DNA of 64,000 nucleotides from UBA11475 sp045655805 (GTDB lineage: Bacteria; Bacillota; Clostridia; Christensenellales; Borkfalkiaceae), in the NCBI GenBank assembly GCA_045655805.1, contig JAZOPZ010000013.1:248001-312000 (forward strand), read 5' to 3'. Below the pieces are notes generated by a model that searched no databases, was not told the DNA's origin, and was given only the letters and a program-made list of their open reading frames with translations. Numbering within the stretch: position 1 is the stretch's first letter; the number at the start of each line of letters is the position of its first letter. Made by a program: the position numbers and the translations under genes. Positions 1 through 7,399 of this stretch are shown piece after piece.

Positions 1-46
1 ATCTTTCAACAATAATTCCTGCAACACCTTTATAGAAAAAATAAAA

Positions 47-74
47 GAGATTGTATCCGTTAGAATACAATCTC
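47..74 (-). terminator. Intrinsic terminator after the tRNA-Ser-linked element
   Basis: A 10-bp perfect stem (47-56 with 65-74) with an 8-nt loop is followed, reading the minus strand, by a T-rich run at 37-46. The orientation fits the end of a minus-strand transcript that contains the palindromic element at 78-219. Confidence 0.75.
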
Positions 75-77
75 TCT

Positions 78-219
78 TGGCGGAGAAGACGAGATTGGGT
101 CTAGGCTTTTACAAGGCAAAAAGGAAAACCACTACAAGTGCCTTGTAATATCCGTCGGTCAGTCGCTAAAAACAGTAGGTGGCTACTGTTTTTCGGGCGC
201 TCCCTTCAAATCTCATCTT
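78..219 (-). repeat. Palindromic element with tRNA-Ser-derived ends
   Basis: Bases 78-96 repeat exactly the 19 bases at 267-285, the 3' end of the tRNA-Ser gene, in the same orientation. The other end (205-219, minus strand) is an inverted copy of the tRNA T-arm/acceptor segment with one mismatch to 275-289, so the element has imperfect terminal inverted repeats. Inside are two strong hairpins: 109-118 with 139-148 (10 bp) and 168-178 with 183-193 (11 bp, loop GTGG). No ORF is present. It may be a MITE-like or tRNA-targeted satellite, or a structured RNA transcribed after the tRNA; the sequence alone does not decide. Confidence 0.6.
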
Positions 220-237
220 ACAAGTAATTTAAAACAC

Positions 238-264
238 AAAAAGGACAGTTAAACTGTCCTTTTT
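238..264 (-). terminator. tRNA-Ser terminator
   Basis: A near-perfect palindrome (AAGGACAG with CTGTCCTT, A/T flanks) lies three bases beyond the CCA end of tRNA-Ser and has T-runs on both sides. It should terminate the minus-strand tRNA transcript. Confidence 0.8.
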
Positions 265-266
265 AA

Positions 267-358
267 TGGCGGAGAAGACGAGATTTGAACTCGTGCTACG
301 CTATAAACGTACTAACCCCTTAGCAGGGGGTCCCCTTGAGCCACTTGGGTACTTCTCC
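267..358 (-). tRNA. tRNA-Ser(GCU)
   Basis: The 92-nt gene on the minus strand folds as a class II tRNA: the 7-bp acceptor GGAGAAG pairs with CTTCTCC, followed by G and an encoded CCA. The anticodon stem ACCCC/GGGGT holds loop CTGCTAA with anticodon GCT. The long variable arm is typical of serine, and the T-loop is TTCAAAT. It decodes AGC/AGU. It is preceded by its own promoter and followed by a terminator, so it is monocistronic unless the element at 78-219 is read through. Confidence 0.95.
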
Positions 359-370
359 AATTGCTTGATT

Positions 371-399
371 ATATTATCACAAAAAGTTATACTTGTCAA
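371..399 (-). promoter_or_regulatory. Promoter of tRNA-Ser
   Basis: On the minus strand TTGACA (394-399) and TAATAT (371-376) are separated by 17 bases, and the tRNA begins 13 bases downstream at 358. Confidence 0.75.
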
Positions 400-539
400 T
401 ACAATCGGACAGCATATTTCAATTTATTTTGAAAATTTTTAATCTTTTTTTATCTTAAAAACAATAGGACATATCTTTCAAAATGCTGAATATATTTAAA
501 TTAGATAGCAAAATTGCAAAAAAATATTAAAATTTAGGG

Positions 540-568
540 TTTACAAATAAGTTTTAATTTGTTATAAT
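540..568 (+). promoter_or_regulatory. Promoter of the YegP-like gene
   Basis: TTTACA (540-545), a 17-base spacer and TATAAT (563-568) lie just ahead of the ribosome site AAGGAAGGG and the ATG at 603. The rest of 400-539 shows nothing beyond AT-rich spacer. Confidence 0.7.
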
Positions 569-602
569 ATTCATAACAACACAAAGGAAGGGTATCGTTA
601 TT

Positions 603-998
603 ATGGGAATGTTTATTATTAGAAAGACTACAACGGGTTTTAACTTCAGGCTTATTGCTGCAAATAAGGTTCAAATTGCTGTTGCTGCAGGTGTTTATAA
701 GACCAAAGCAAATTGTAAAAGTGCTTGCCAAAGCGTAGGCAAATTTGCTGAAAAGTGTATTGCTGAAGGCAAGATTGAAGATTTAACTTTAAAAACTGTT
801 GAAGAGAAGACTTGTCCAAAATTTCAAATTTATTTTGACAAGGCTGGCTTATATAGATATCGTTTAATTGCGAACAACGGTGAAAATATTTGTATTTCTG
901 AAGAAGGTTACAAATCAAAGAACGGTTGCATGAACGGTATTAAGAGTGTAGCAGTTAATGCAAAAGATGCTGACATTGCTGACGAAACTATTGACTAA
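603..998 (+). CDS. YegP-like DUF1508 protein, two repeats
   Basis: A 131-residue protein of two copies of the roughly 50-residue DUF1508/YegP fold, at about residues 4-52 and 73-118. Each copy has the pattern F-x-hydrophobic, F/Y-R-hydrophobic-I-A-N, then G-Y/V-x-(S/T)-K-x-x-C/G. The function of this family is not established; members are small soluble proteins. The start is chosen from AAGGAAGGG ten bases upstream and the family's usual M-G-x-F opening. It has its own promoter and shares a bidirectional terminator with the convergent carrier gene. Confidence 0.85.
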   Translation: MGMFIIRKTTTGFNFRLIAANKVQIAVAAGVYKTKANCKSACQSVGKFAEKCIAEGKIEDLTLKTVEEKTCPKFQIYFDKAGLYRYRLIANNGENICISEEGYKSKNGCMNGIKSVAVNAKDADIADETID

Positions 999-1010
999 AA
1001 AACAAAAGAA

Positions 1011-1034
1011 AAGCGCCCTAATCTTAGGGCGCTT
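1011..1034. terminator. Bidirectional terminator between yegP-like and carrier genes
   Basis: AAGCGCCCTA pairs with TAGGGCGCTT around a 4-base loop, with A-rich and T-rich flanks that serve both converging genes. Confidence 0.85.
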
Positions 1035-1036
1035 TT

Positions 1037-2476
1037 TTAATATCCAATAGTAACTGCAAATAAAAGTAATAATACAGTTATTGCAAAAATACACAGTTGC
1101 AAAAGCCAAGTCCACTTTAGCCATTTTCCGTATGAAACTTTTGCAACGGAAAGCGCTATAAGTAAAATTGGATTAGTAGGTATTATGGCGTCAGTAAAGC
1201 CGTCTGCTATACAGTAGGTAAGTATTACCGTCGCAGGTGAAATACTTAAAGCACCACTTATAGGTATAATAATCGGCATAATAAGCATAAGTTTTGCCGA
1301 CGCTGAACCTATAAAGAATTGTAAGAATAAAATTAAAAAATAAATAAGTAAAACACAAATGAATTTGCTTTTGCCAGAAAGGGAAATTATAACTGCGTTC
1401 ATAATAGTATCGACGATATGGCTTTCATTTAAAACTAGTTTTACAGAAGACGCAATAGCGATCATCACCACGGCAGGCAACATTGCCGACGCGCCACTAA
1501 TTAAGTGAATAAAAGCATCTTTTTTGCGTTCACAAATAATAAGGCCTGCAATTATTCCACCGATTAAAAATGTGCCTGCTAGTATTGGAATAGCGTAATC
1601 AGAGATTGCTCGAATAGATGCAATTGCAAGTAAAATAACTAATTGTGTAATAAAAAACACAGCGTATGTTTTATAAACTTTCCCGTTCTCGTCTTTGTTT
1701 TCAATTAAAAAATCACCGTTGGAAAGTTTATCTTTGTCAATATCGTAGGTGAGAGAACTTTTAGGGTTTTTAGCAATCTTTTTTACGTGTAAAGTTATAA
1801 AACCACATAAAACTGTGTAAATAATAACGAAAAATATAAGCCTTAACCATACGCCGTTAAAAACGTGCACGCCTGCAAGTTCCGACGCAAGTCCTACGGA
1901 AAACGGGTTTGTCATAGCGCTAGCAAAACCAAAACACGCCGATAGTAAGCAAACACCAAGCCCTGTTAAAGTGTCAAAGCCCATCTTTAACATAAACACA
2001 ATTACTATAGGTAAAAGAGTTATTAGTTCTTCATACATTCCGAAGAAACTACCAAATATCATAAACAAAAGAACAGTAGCATAGATAACAATATGTTTTT
2101 TTGATAAAAATTTAGCAACGGTTTTGCTGATAAAAACGTTCATTCCGTTGGTCTTTTCCATAATGTTAAAGACGCCACTCATTACCAGTAAAAATAGGCA
2201 AATCATTATTATAGTAACTGCATCTGGACTAAAAAAGACCCTAAACGGTGCTGTCAAAACGCGCCAAAAGGCAATTCCTTCTACATTACCGGCAACGTAA
2301 GTACCAGGGATGATTGAGCCGTCTTTATTATACTCGTAACTGCCTTGTGGTATAAAATAGGAAAGCGCTCCTGCAAAAATTAAAATAGCCAGTAGTAACC
2401 CTGTTACCATTAAAAAGGATTTTAAATTTATTGTGGCAAAAGCCTTGTTTTCTTTCTTTTGTGATGTTTCAACCAT
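1037..2476 (-). CDS. YfcC family (C4-dicarboxylate/arginine-ornithine type) membrane carrier
   Basis: A 479-residue polytopic membrane protein with about 12 hydrophobic segments. The opening (F-L-M-V-T-G-L-L-L near residue 22, then a Y-F-I-P-Q-G-S-Y-E-Y motif) and the mid-protein F-G-M-Y-E-E and N-P-F-S-V-G motifs are those of the YfcC/DcuC-like superfamily, which includes anaerobic dicarboxylate carriers and ArcD-type arginine/ornithine antiporters. The substrate cannot be told. The ATG at 2476 is preferred because AGGTG lies 6 bases upstream; a GTG at 2485 overlaps that site. A divergent DeoR gene is a plausible regulator. Confidence 0.8.
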   Translation of the reverse strand: MVETSQKKENKAFATINLKSFLMVTGLLLAILIFAGALSYFIPQGSYEYNKDGSIIPGTYVAGNVEGIAFWRVLTAPFRVFFSPDAVTIIMICLFLLVMSGVFNIMEKTNGMNVFISKTVAKFLSKKHIVIYATVLLFMIFGSFFGMYEELITLLPIVIVFMLKMGFDTLTGLGVCLLSACFGFASAMTNPFSVGLASELAGVHVFNGVWLRLIFFVIIYTVLCGFITLHVKKIAKNPKSSLTYDIDKDKLSNGDFLIENKDENGKVYKTYAVFFITQLVILLAIASIRAISDYAIPILAGTFLIGGIIAGLIICERKKDAFIHLISGASAMLPAVVMIAIASSVKLVLNESHIVDTIMNAVIISLSGKSKFICVLLIYFLILFLQFFIGSASAKLMLIMPIIIPISGALSISPATVILTYCIADGFTDAIIPTNPILLIALSVAKVSYGKWLKWTWLLQLCIFAITVLLLLFAVTIGY

Positions 2477-2505
2477 AAATAACACCTAATTAGTAATTCG
2501 GTAGC

Positions 2506-2534
2506 ATTATACCATTTGACGATATTTTTAGCAA
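2506..2534 (-). promoter_or_regulatory. Promoter of the YfcC-like carrier
   Basis: On the minus strand TTGCTA (2529-2534), 17 bases, then TATAAT (2506-2511), 30 bases ahead of the ATG. It lies back to back with the deoR-family promoter. Confidence 0.65.
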
Positions 2535-2584
2535 TTAAAAAATCACTATTAATGCAAAAAGTTAACTGTAAAAAATTTTTTGGC

Positions 2585-2613
2585 TTGATTTTTTGACTAT
2601 ACAATAGTATAAT
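2585..2613 (+). promoter_or_regulatory. Promoter of the DeoR-family regulator
   Basis: TTGATT (2585-2590), a 17-base spacer and TATAAT (2608-2613). The 5' leader to the ATG at 2691 is about 70 bases and carries AAAGGATGG as ribosome site. Confidence 0.65.
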
Positions 2614-2690
2614 AAAAACGCAAATAATCAAAATTTAACTAAAAATCTAATGTTTTTTGCTCGTTTGATTGTTTTAAAGGATGGTGCTTT

Positions 2691-3440
2691 ATGGCTAATA
2701 ATGAAAGAGTTGCTGAAATACTTAAACTTTTGGAAAGTAAAGAATATCTTTCAGTTGAGGAAATAACAAAAACTTTATTCGTCAGTTCGTCTTCAGTTAG
2801 GCGCAGTTTGGCCGTTCTTGAAGAAAAGGGGCTAATTAAAAGAACGCACGGTGGCGCAACTATTATTGACGCAAATGATTTAACGCCAAGTTTTACTTTT
2901 AGAACACACCAAAACGTTTTTGAAAAAAAGTTGATAGCACTTAAGGCGTCAAAACTTATAAAAGAGGGTGACGTTATATTTTTAGACGGATCAACTTCGA
3001 CTTTTTTTATGATAGAATACCTTAAAGAGTTCAAGAATATAAAAATTGTGACGAACGGTATCGACACGCTTTCGGCATTATCAAAAAATGGAATAAACGC
3101 CATTTCAACGGGTGGTAGTATTTCAAAAAATAACCGTTCACTTTTGATTGGTTCGTTTGCAGAAAAACTCGTCGAAAATTTGCACGCAAATATAGTGTTT
3201 TTCTCTGCGCAAGGCGTATCAAAAGAGGGCGTAATTTCAGACTGTTATGAGGAAGAAACTAGTCTAGTATCAAAAATGCTTAAAAACGCGTCTAGGAAAG
3301 TTTTTTTATGCGACGGAACTAAACTCGATAAAATTTCGACTTTCAAACTATGTTCAATTAGTGATATTGACGACGTTATTTGTAATGAGGATTTGTCTTC
3401 ATTTTTTAATAGCAATAATCAAGTTAATCTTATTTTTTAA
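2691..3440 (+). CDS. DeoR family transcriptional regulator
   Basis: A 249-residue protein with an N-terminal winged helix (residues 5-55, ending in the typical L-I-K-R-T-H-G-G-A). The C-terminal DeoRC sensor domain has the phosphosugar-binding loop L-D-G-S-T-S-T (about 98-104) and a later T-N-G/S-T-G-G-S pair. Such proteins repress sugar or nucleoside genes and are released by a phosphorylated sugar. It is divergent from the YfcC-like carrier, which is the obvious candidate target; no operator was identified with confidence. Confidence 0.88.
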   Translation: MANNERVAEILKLLESKEYLSVEEITKTLFVSSSSVRRSLAVLEEKGLIKRTHGGATIIDANDLTPSFTFRTHQNVFEKKLIALKASKLIKEGDVIFLDGSTSTFFMIEYLKEFKNIKIVTNGIDTLSALSKNGINAISTGGSISKNNRSLLIGSFAEKLVENLHANIVFFSAQGVSKEGVISDCYEEETSLVSKMLKNASRKVFLCDGTKLDKISTFKLCSISDIDDVICNEDLSSFFNSNNQVNLIF

Positions 3441-3458
3441 TAAAAGGTATCTATTGCC

Positions 3459-3487
3459 TTGACAAATTAAGCGTAATAGTTTATAAA
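3459..3487 (+). promoter_or_regulatory. Promoter of the metY-metA operon
   Basis: TTGACA (3459-3464), 17 bases, TATAAA (3482-3487). The leader then contains a short inverted repeat (TTCGGC with GCCGAA, about 3508-3529). No S-box or T-box was recognised. Confidence 0.7.
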
Positions 3488-3542
3488 TATATATATATTT
3501 TTAATTATTCGGCAAGAATAATCGCCGAAAAAGGAAAACTTT

Positions 3543-4826
3543 ATGAGTAAATATAAAATTGAAACTAACTGCATACACGCAGGTTACGTCCCAAAGAACG
3601 GTGAACCACGCCAAATTCCTATAATTCAAAGTACTACGTTTAAGTACGATACTAGTGAAGATATGGGTAAACTTTTTGACCTTGAAGCAAGTGGTTATTT
3701 TTATTCAAGACTTCAAAACCCTACATGTGACTACGTAGCCGCAAAACTTTGTGCTCTTGAAGGTGGTACGGCAGCAATGCTTACTTCGTCGGGACAAGCA
3801 GCAAATTTCTTTGCAGTATTTAATATTGCTCAAAATGGTGACCACGTAATTAGTTCAAGCGCAATTTATGGTGGTACTTACAATCTTTTTGCAGTTACTA
3901 TGAAGAAAATGGGTGTTGAATTTACTTTCGTTAAGCCTGATTGTACTGAAGAAGAATTAAACGCTGCATTTAGACCTAATACGAAAGCCGTTTTTGGCGA
4001 AACTATTGCAAACCCTGCTTTAAATGTGTTAGATATTGAAAAATTTGTAAAAGCAGCGCACTCGCACGGTGTTCCGTTTATTATTGATAATACTTTTGCA
4101 ACCCCCGTAAACTGTCGTCCTATCGAGTGGGGGGCGGATATCGTAACACACTCTACAACAAAATACCTTGACGGTCATGGTTCAGCGGTAGGTGGGGCAA
4201 TTATTGACGCAGGTAAGTTTGATTGGATGGCTCACGCAGATAAATTTCCAGGGCTTTGCACGCCTGACGATAGTTATCACGGCATTACTTACGCTGAAAA
4301 GTTTGGTAAAGAAGGCGCTTTTATAACTAAAGCAACGGCTCAACTCATGCGTGACTTTGGTTGCACGCCTGCGCCACAAAGCGCGTTCCTTTTGAATTTA
4401 GGTATTGAAAGTTTGCCTGTTAGAATGGCTAGACATTGTGAAAATGCTCAAAAAGTTGCTGAATTTTTAGATGGACACGAAAAAGTTGCTTGGGTAACTT
4501 ATTCGGGACTTAAAACTGATAAAGATTACGCCCTTGCTCAAAAATATCTTCCAAACGGTGGATGTGGTGTAGTAAGTTTCGGCGTTAAAGGTGGCAGAAA
4601 GGCTGCTGAAAAGTTTATGAAGTCTTTACGCCTTGCTAGTATTGAAACTCACGTAGCGGATGCTAAAACTTGCTGTCTTAACCCTGCAAACGCAACACAC
4701 CGTCAAATGAACGACGAAGAACTTAAAGCGTGTGGTATTTCACCAGAACTCGTGAGATTTTCTTGTGGTCTCGAAAATTCAGAAGATCTTATCGCTGACT
4801 TGGCGCAAGCGCTTGAACAAATTTAA
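3543..4826 (+). CDS. metY: O-acetylhomoserine sulfhydrylase (PLP-dependent)
   Basis: A 427-residue Cys/Met-metabolism PLP enzyme that makes homocysteine (or methionine) from O-acetylhomoserine and sulfide (or methanethiol). The PLP lysine is Lys207 in S-T-T-K-Y-L-D-G; Y54-S-R56 is the phosphate-binding motif contributed across the dimer. The N-terminal E-T-N-C-I-H-A-G-Y opening and the length fit the MetY branch better than cystathionine lyases (about 380 residues). The ribosome site AAGGA is 7 bases from the ATG. It is followed 18 bases later by the acyltransferase that supplies its substrate. Confidence 0.92.
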   Translation: MSKYKIETNCIHAGYVPKNGEPRQIPIIQSTTFKYDTSEDMGKLFDLEASGYFYSRLQNPTCDYVAAKLCALEGGTAAMLTSSGQAANFFAVFNIAQNGDHVISSSAIYGGTYNLFAVTMKKMGVEFTFVKPDCTEEELNAAFRPNTKAVFGETIANPALNVLDIEKFVKAAHSHGVPFIIDNTFATPVNCRPIEWGADIVTHSTTKYLDGHGSAVGGAIIDAGKFDWMAHADKFPGLCTPDDSYHGITYAEKFGKEGAFITKATAQLMRDFGCTPAPQSAFLLNLGIESLPVRMARHCENAQKVAEFLDGHEKVAWVTYSGLKTDKDYALAQKYLPNGGCGVVSFGVKGGRKAAEKFMKSLRLASIETHVADAKTCCLNPANATHRQMNDEELKACGISPELVRFSCGLENSEDLIADLAQALEQI

Positions 4827-4844
4827 TTTAACGGAAAATAGAAA

Positions 4845-5762
4845 ATGCCTATAAAAATACCTAACAAACTTCCTGCAACGCAAATTCTAACTAACGAAAA
4901 TATCTTCGTTATGACCGAAACGCGCGCTCAAACGCAGGATATAAGACCATTGCAAATAGCGTTACTTAACTTGATGCCGACAAAAATTGATACGGAAACG
5001 CAATTTTCACGACTTTTAGGTAACACGCCGTTGCAGGTTGAACTCACTTTACTTCATACAAAAACACATAAGTCGAAGAATATTTCACAAGAGCATATGC
5101 TTGCTTTTTATCAAACTTTTGACGAAGTTAAAGATAGGAAATTTGACGGCTTGGTTATTACGGGTGCGCCCGTTGAACAAATTCCGTTTGAAGACGTCGA
5201 TTATTGGCAAGAATTATGTGACATTATGGAATGGTCAAAGACTAACGTTCACAGTACTATTCACATTTGCTGGGGCGCTCAAGCTGGTCTTTTTTACCAT
5301 TATGGAATTCAAAAACACGGGTTGCCTGAAAAACTTTTCGGCGTATTCGAACACGACGTGGTTGATAAAAAATCACTCTTAACTCGTGGCTTTGACGACA
5401 AGTTTTTAATACCACATTCTCGTCATACTACCGTTGATATTAACGATGTAAAAGCGGTTAAAGAACTTAATATTTTGGCCTGCTCAAACGAGGCGGGGTT
5501 GCTTATGTGTGCTACCGAAGATTATAGAAGAATTTTTGTAATAGGGCATAGTGAGTACGACGCGGGTACACTTAATAAAGAATATCAACGAGATAAAGCG
5601 TTAGGGCTTAAAATTGCTATTCCAAAGAATTATTTTCCTAACGACGACGATACGAAAGAACCTATTGCCAAATGGCGTGCGCACGGCAATTTATTGTTTT
5701 CAAATTGGCTAAATTATTGCTTGTATCAAACTACGCCGTATGATATTAAAACTATTAAATAG
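4845..5762 (+). CDS. metA: Homoserine O-acetyltransferase (MetA family)
   Basis: A 305-residue MetA-type acyltransferase. The nucleophile is Cys142 in I-C-W-G-A-Q-A-G-L; His235 and Glu237 in I-G-H-S-E-Y-D complete the triad. Residue 111 is Glu (T-G-A-P-V-E), the residue that in this family selects acetyl-CoA instead of succinyl-CoA (Gly in E. coli). This agrees with the O-acetylhomoserine-using metY directly upstream, so the pair forms the acetyl branch of methionine synthesis. The product is therefore best named acetyltransferase despite the usual 'succinyltransferase' label. Confidence 0.92.
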   Translation: MPIKIPNKLPATQILTNENIFVMTETRAQTQDIRPLQIALLNLMPTKIDTETQFSRLLGNTPLQVELTLLHTKTHKSKNISQEHMLAFYQTFDEVKDRKFDGLVITGAPVEQIPFEDVDYWQELCDIMEWSKTNVHSTIHICWGAQAGLFYHYGIQKHGLPEKLFGVFEHDVVDKKSLLTRGFDDKFLIPHSRHTTVDINDVKAVKELNILACSNEAGLLMCATEDYRRIFVIGHSEYDAGTLNKEYQRDKALGLKIAIPKNYFPNDDDTKEPIAKWRAHGNLLFSNWLNYCLYQTTPYDIKTIK

Positions 5763-5824
5763 TTCGTTTTCACACCGAACGGTATGGTGAAAATTAACCA
5801 TAATATAATTTTAGGAGAAAACTT

Positions 5825-6430
5825 ATGAAAAAATTTTTTGGGGAATTTAAAAAGTTTATAACTCGTGGTAACGTATTAGATATGGCTGTCGGCGTTATCG
5901 TTGGTGGTGCGTTTACCGCTATCGTTAACGGTTTAAGTAACCACGTGTTAAAACCAATTATCAACTATTTACTTGCACTTATGCTTGGTAAAGATGCTTT
6001 AAGTGAAGTTTATACCTTTTTAGGACCAGTCGTTACTCTTGAAGACGGTACTATTGACCTTGCAAACAGTTTCTATATTGATTGGGGTGCTTTCATTAAC
6101 GCGATTATAAATTTTTTACTTATCGCTATCGTTTTATTCACTATCGTTAGGGTTATGAATAGAATTGCTGAAGGAAAGAAAAAGTTCGTTGCAAATATTA
6201 AAGATGATATTTTAACGAAAGAAGACAGAAAAGCACTTAAAAAGCGTGGTATCAAGTTAACAGACCTTAAAGCAATTGAAGATTATAAGAACGAAAAGAA
6301 AGCACTTGCTGAAAAAGAGGCAGAAGAGGCTAGGCTTAAAAAAGAGGCAGAAGATAAAATTGCAAAAGAAAATTCTACCGAGTATATATTAAAGGAAATT
6401 AGAGATTTGTTAAAAGCAAAGTCTGAATAA
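5825..6430 (+). CDS. mscL: Large-conductance mechanosensitive channel MscL
   Basis: A 201-residue protein with the MscL signature near the N-terminus (F-x-x-F-I-x-R-G-N-V-x-D-M-A-V-G-V-I-V-G, residues 8-27) and a second membrane helix at about 90-110. It forms the pressure valve that opens under hypo-osmotic shock. The canonical channel is about 130-150 residues; here the cytoplasmic tail is prolonged by a Lys/Glu-rich, probably coiled-coil stretch (about 140-200). An AGGAG ribosome site lies 7 bases from the ATG. A hairpin (about 5765-5795) separates it from metA. Confidence 0.92.
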   Translation: MKKFFGEFKKFITRGNVLDMAVGVIVGGAFTAIVNGLSNHVLKPIINYLLALMLGKDALSEVYTFLGPVVTLEDGTIDLANSFYIDWGAFINAIINFLLIAIVLFTIVRVMNRIAEGKKKFVANIKDDILTKEDRKALKKRGIKLTDLKAIEDYKNEKKALAEKEAEEARLKKEAEDKIAKENSTEYILKEIRDLLKAKSE

Positions 6431-6461
6431 CATTTTTTTAACAACATAATTTAATAAAATT

Positions 6462-6482
6462 AAGTCCCTTTTTAAGGGGCTT
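6462..6482 (+). terminator. mscL terminator
   Basis: AAGTCCCTT and AAGGGGCTT form a 9-bp stem with one G-U pair and a TTT loop, followed by TTATTTTAT. Confidence 0.8.
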
Positions 6483-6587
6483 TATTTTATAACTTTGATA
6501 AAAGCAAAAAACGACTATATTAAGAAAAGGTGAGAGAATACAAAAAAAACTTAATAAAAAACGATAAAAGAATAGGTGTTTTTAAAA

Positions 6588-6677
6588 ATGATAAAAAGAT
6601 TTCCGTATATTAGTGAAAGTGGAGAAGTTAACGTCGATATAAAATTCCAACATAAGTATTTTAGTGAAGATAAATAA
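6588..6677 (+). CDS. Possible 29-residue leader peptide
   Basis: ATG at 6588 is preceded by AGGTG nine bases upstream, a better ribosome site than the next gene has. It encodes 29 residues beginning M-I-K-R-F-P-Y-I-S-E and stops at 6677, overlapping the GTG start of the isomerase-like gene by 14 bases. The arrangement suggests translational coupling. Alternatively it is a chance ORF or a remnant of a longer gene. No homology is recognised. Confidence 0.35.
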   Translation: MIKRFPYISESGEVNVDIKFQHKYFSEDK

Positions 6678-7341
6678 AGCACTTAAAGAAATGGAAAGTG
6701 CTTGTAAAAAATACAAATGTTTTTTGCCACCATTTTGTGACTTTACCCCTGACGTGTGGAAAAGCAAGGGCAGTGAATATAATGAAATTTGTGATTGTAT
6801 GTTGGGTTGGGATATTACTGATTTTGGTTTAGGTGATTTTGACAAGTGTGGTTTTTCTTTAATTACTATTAGAAACGGTAATTTGAAAAAAAAGGATAAA
6901 TATCCCAAGAAATACGCCGAAAAACTTTTGTATCTTAAAGAAGGACAGCGTGCGTGTAACCACTTCCACTGTCAAAAAACCGAAGATATTATAAATCGTG
7001 GTGGCGGAAACGTATTAATTCGCGTTTATAATTCTTTACCAAACGAGGAGATGGATTACGAGACTCCTGTAACAATAAATAAAGACGGGGTAAAAAGCGT
7101 AGTACCAGCAGGTACAGTTGTTCGTTTAACGCCAGGTGAAAGCATATTTATTACGCAAGGTCTTTATCACGATTTTGCCGTTGAAGAAGGCACTGGAGCA
7201 GTTCTTTTAGGTGAAGTTAGCCAAGTAAACGATGATAATGATGATAATCGTTTTAATCCGCCTGTAGGCCGATTTCCAACGATTGACGAAGACGAACCTC
7301 CGTATCGTTTACTTTGTAACGAGTATCTAAATGCAAAGTAA
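6664..7341 (+). CDS. D-lyxose isomerase-like cupin
   Basis: A 225-residue cupin resembling the D-lyxose ketol-isomerase family, which interconverts D-lyxose and D-xylulose (also mannose and fructose). Visible features are the family-like N-terminus (L-P-P-F then T-P-x-x-W), the metal-binding C-N-H-F-H-C-Q-K-T-E-D segment (two His and a Glu) and a later L-Y-H-D-F His. The GTG start at 6664 gives the family's N-terminus but has no clear ribosome site of its own; ATG at 6691 is an alternative. It is a single gene with its own terminator and no sugar-transport neighbour. Confidence 0.75.
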   Translation: MKINKALKEMESACKKYKCFLPPFCDFTPDVWKSKGSEYNEICDCMLGWDITDFGLGDFDKCGFSLITIRNGNLKKKDKYPKKYAEKLLYLKEGQRACNHFHCQKTEDIINRGGGNVLIRVYNSLPNEEMDYETPVTINKDGVKSVVPAGTVVRLTPGESIFITQGLYHDFAVEEGTGAVLLGEVSQVNDDNDDNRFNPPVGRFPTIDEDEPPYRLLCNEYLNAK

Positions 7342-7368
7342 TTAATATTAAATATTTTTATAAAATAA

Positions 7369-7394
7369 AAAAGCAAGGAATTTCCTTGCTTTTT
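7369..7394. terminator. Bidirectional terminator, isomerase and groEL
   Basis: AAAAGCAAGG pairs with CCTTGCTTTT, with A-runs and T-runs outside. It serves both convergent transcripts; groEL stops six bases away. Confidence 0.85.
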
Positions 7395-7399
7395 TGTTA

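Noticed and set aside
2639..3103. Minus-strand ORF of 154 codons within the DeoR gene
   Set aside because: Shadow of the regulator; lies opposite a recognisable winged helix.
3484..3500. TA-repeat stretch as a regulatory site
   Set aside because: Simple AT-rich promoter-downstream sequence, expected in this composition.
3441..3542. S-box (SAM) or T-box riboswitch before metY
   Set aside because: The leader is only about 50 bases after the promoter and lacks the conserved cores; only a small inverted repeat is visible.
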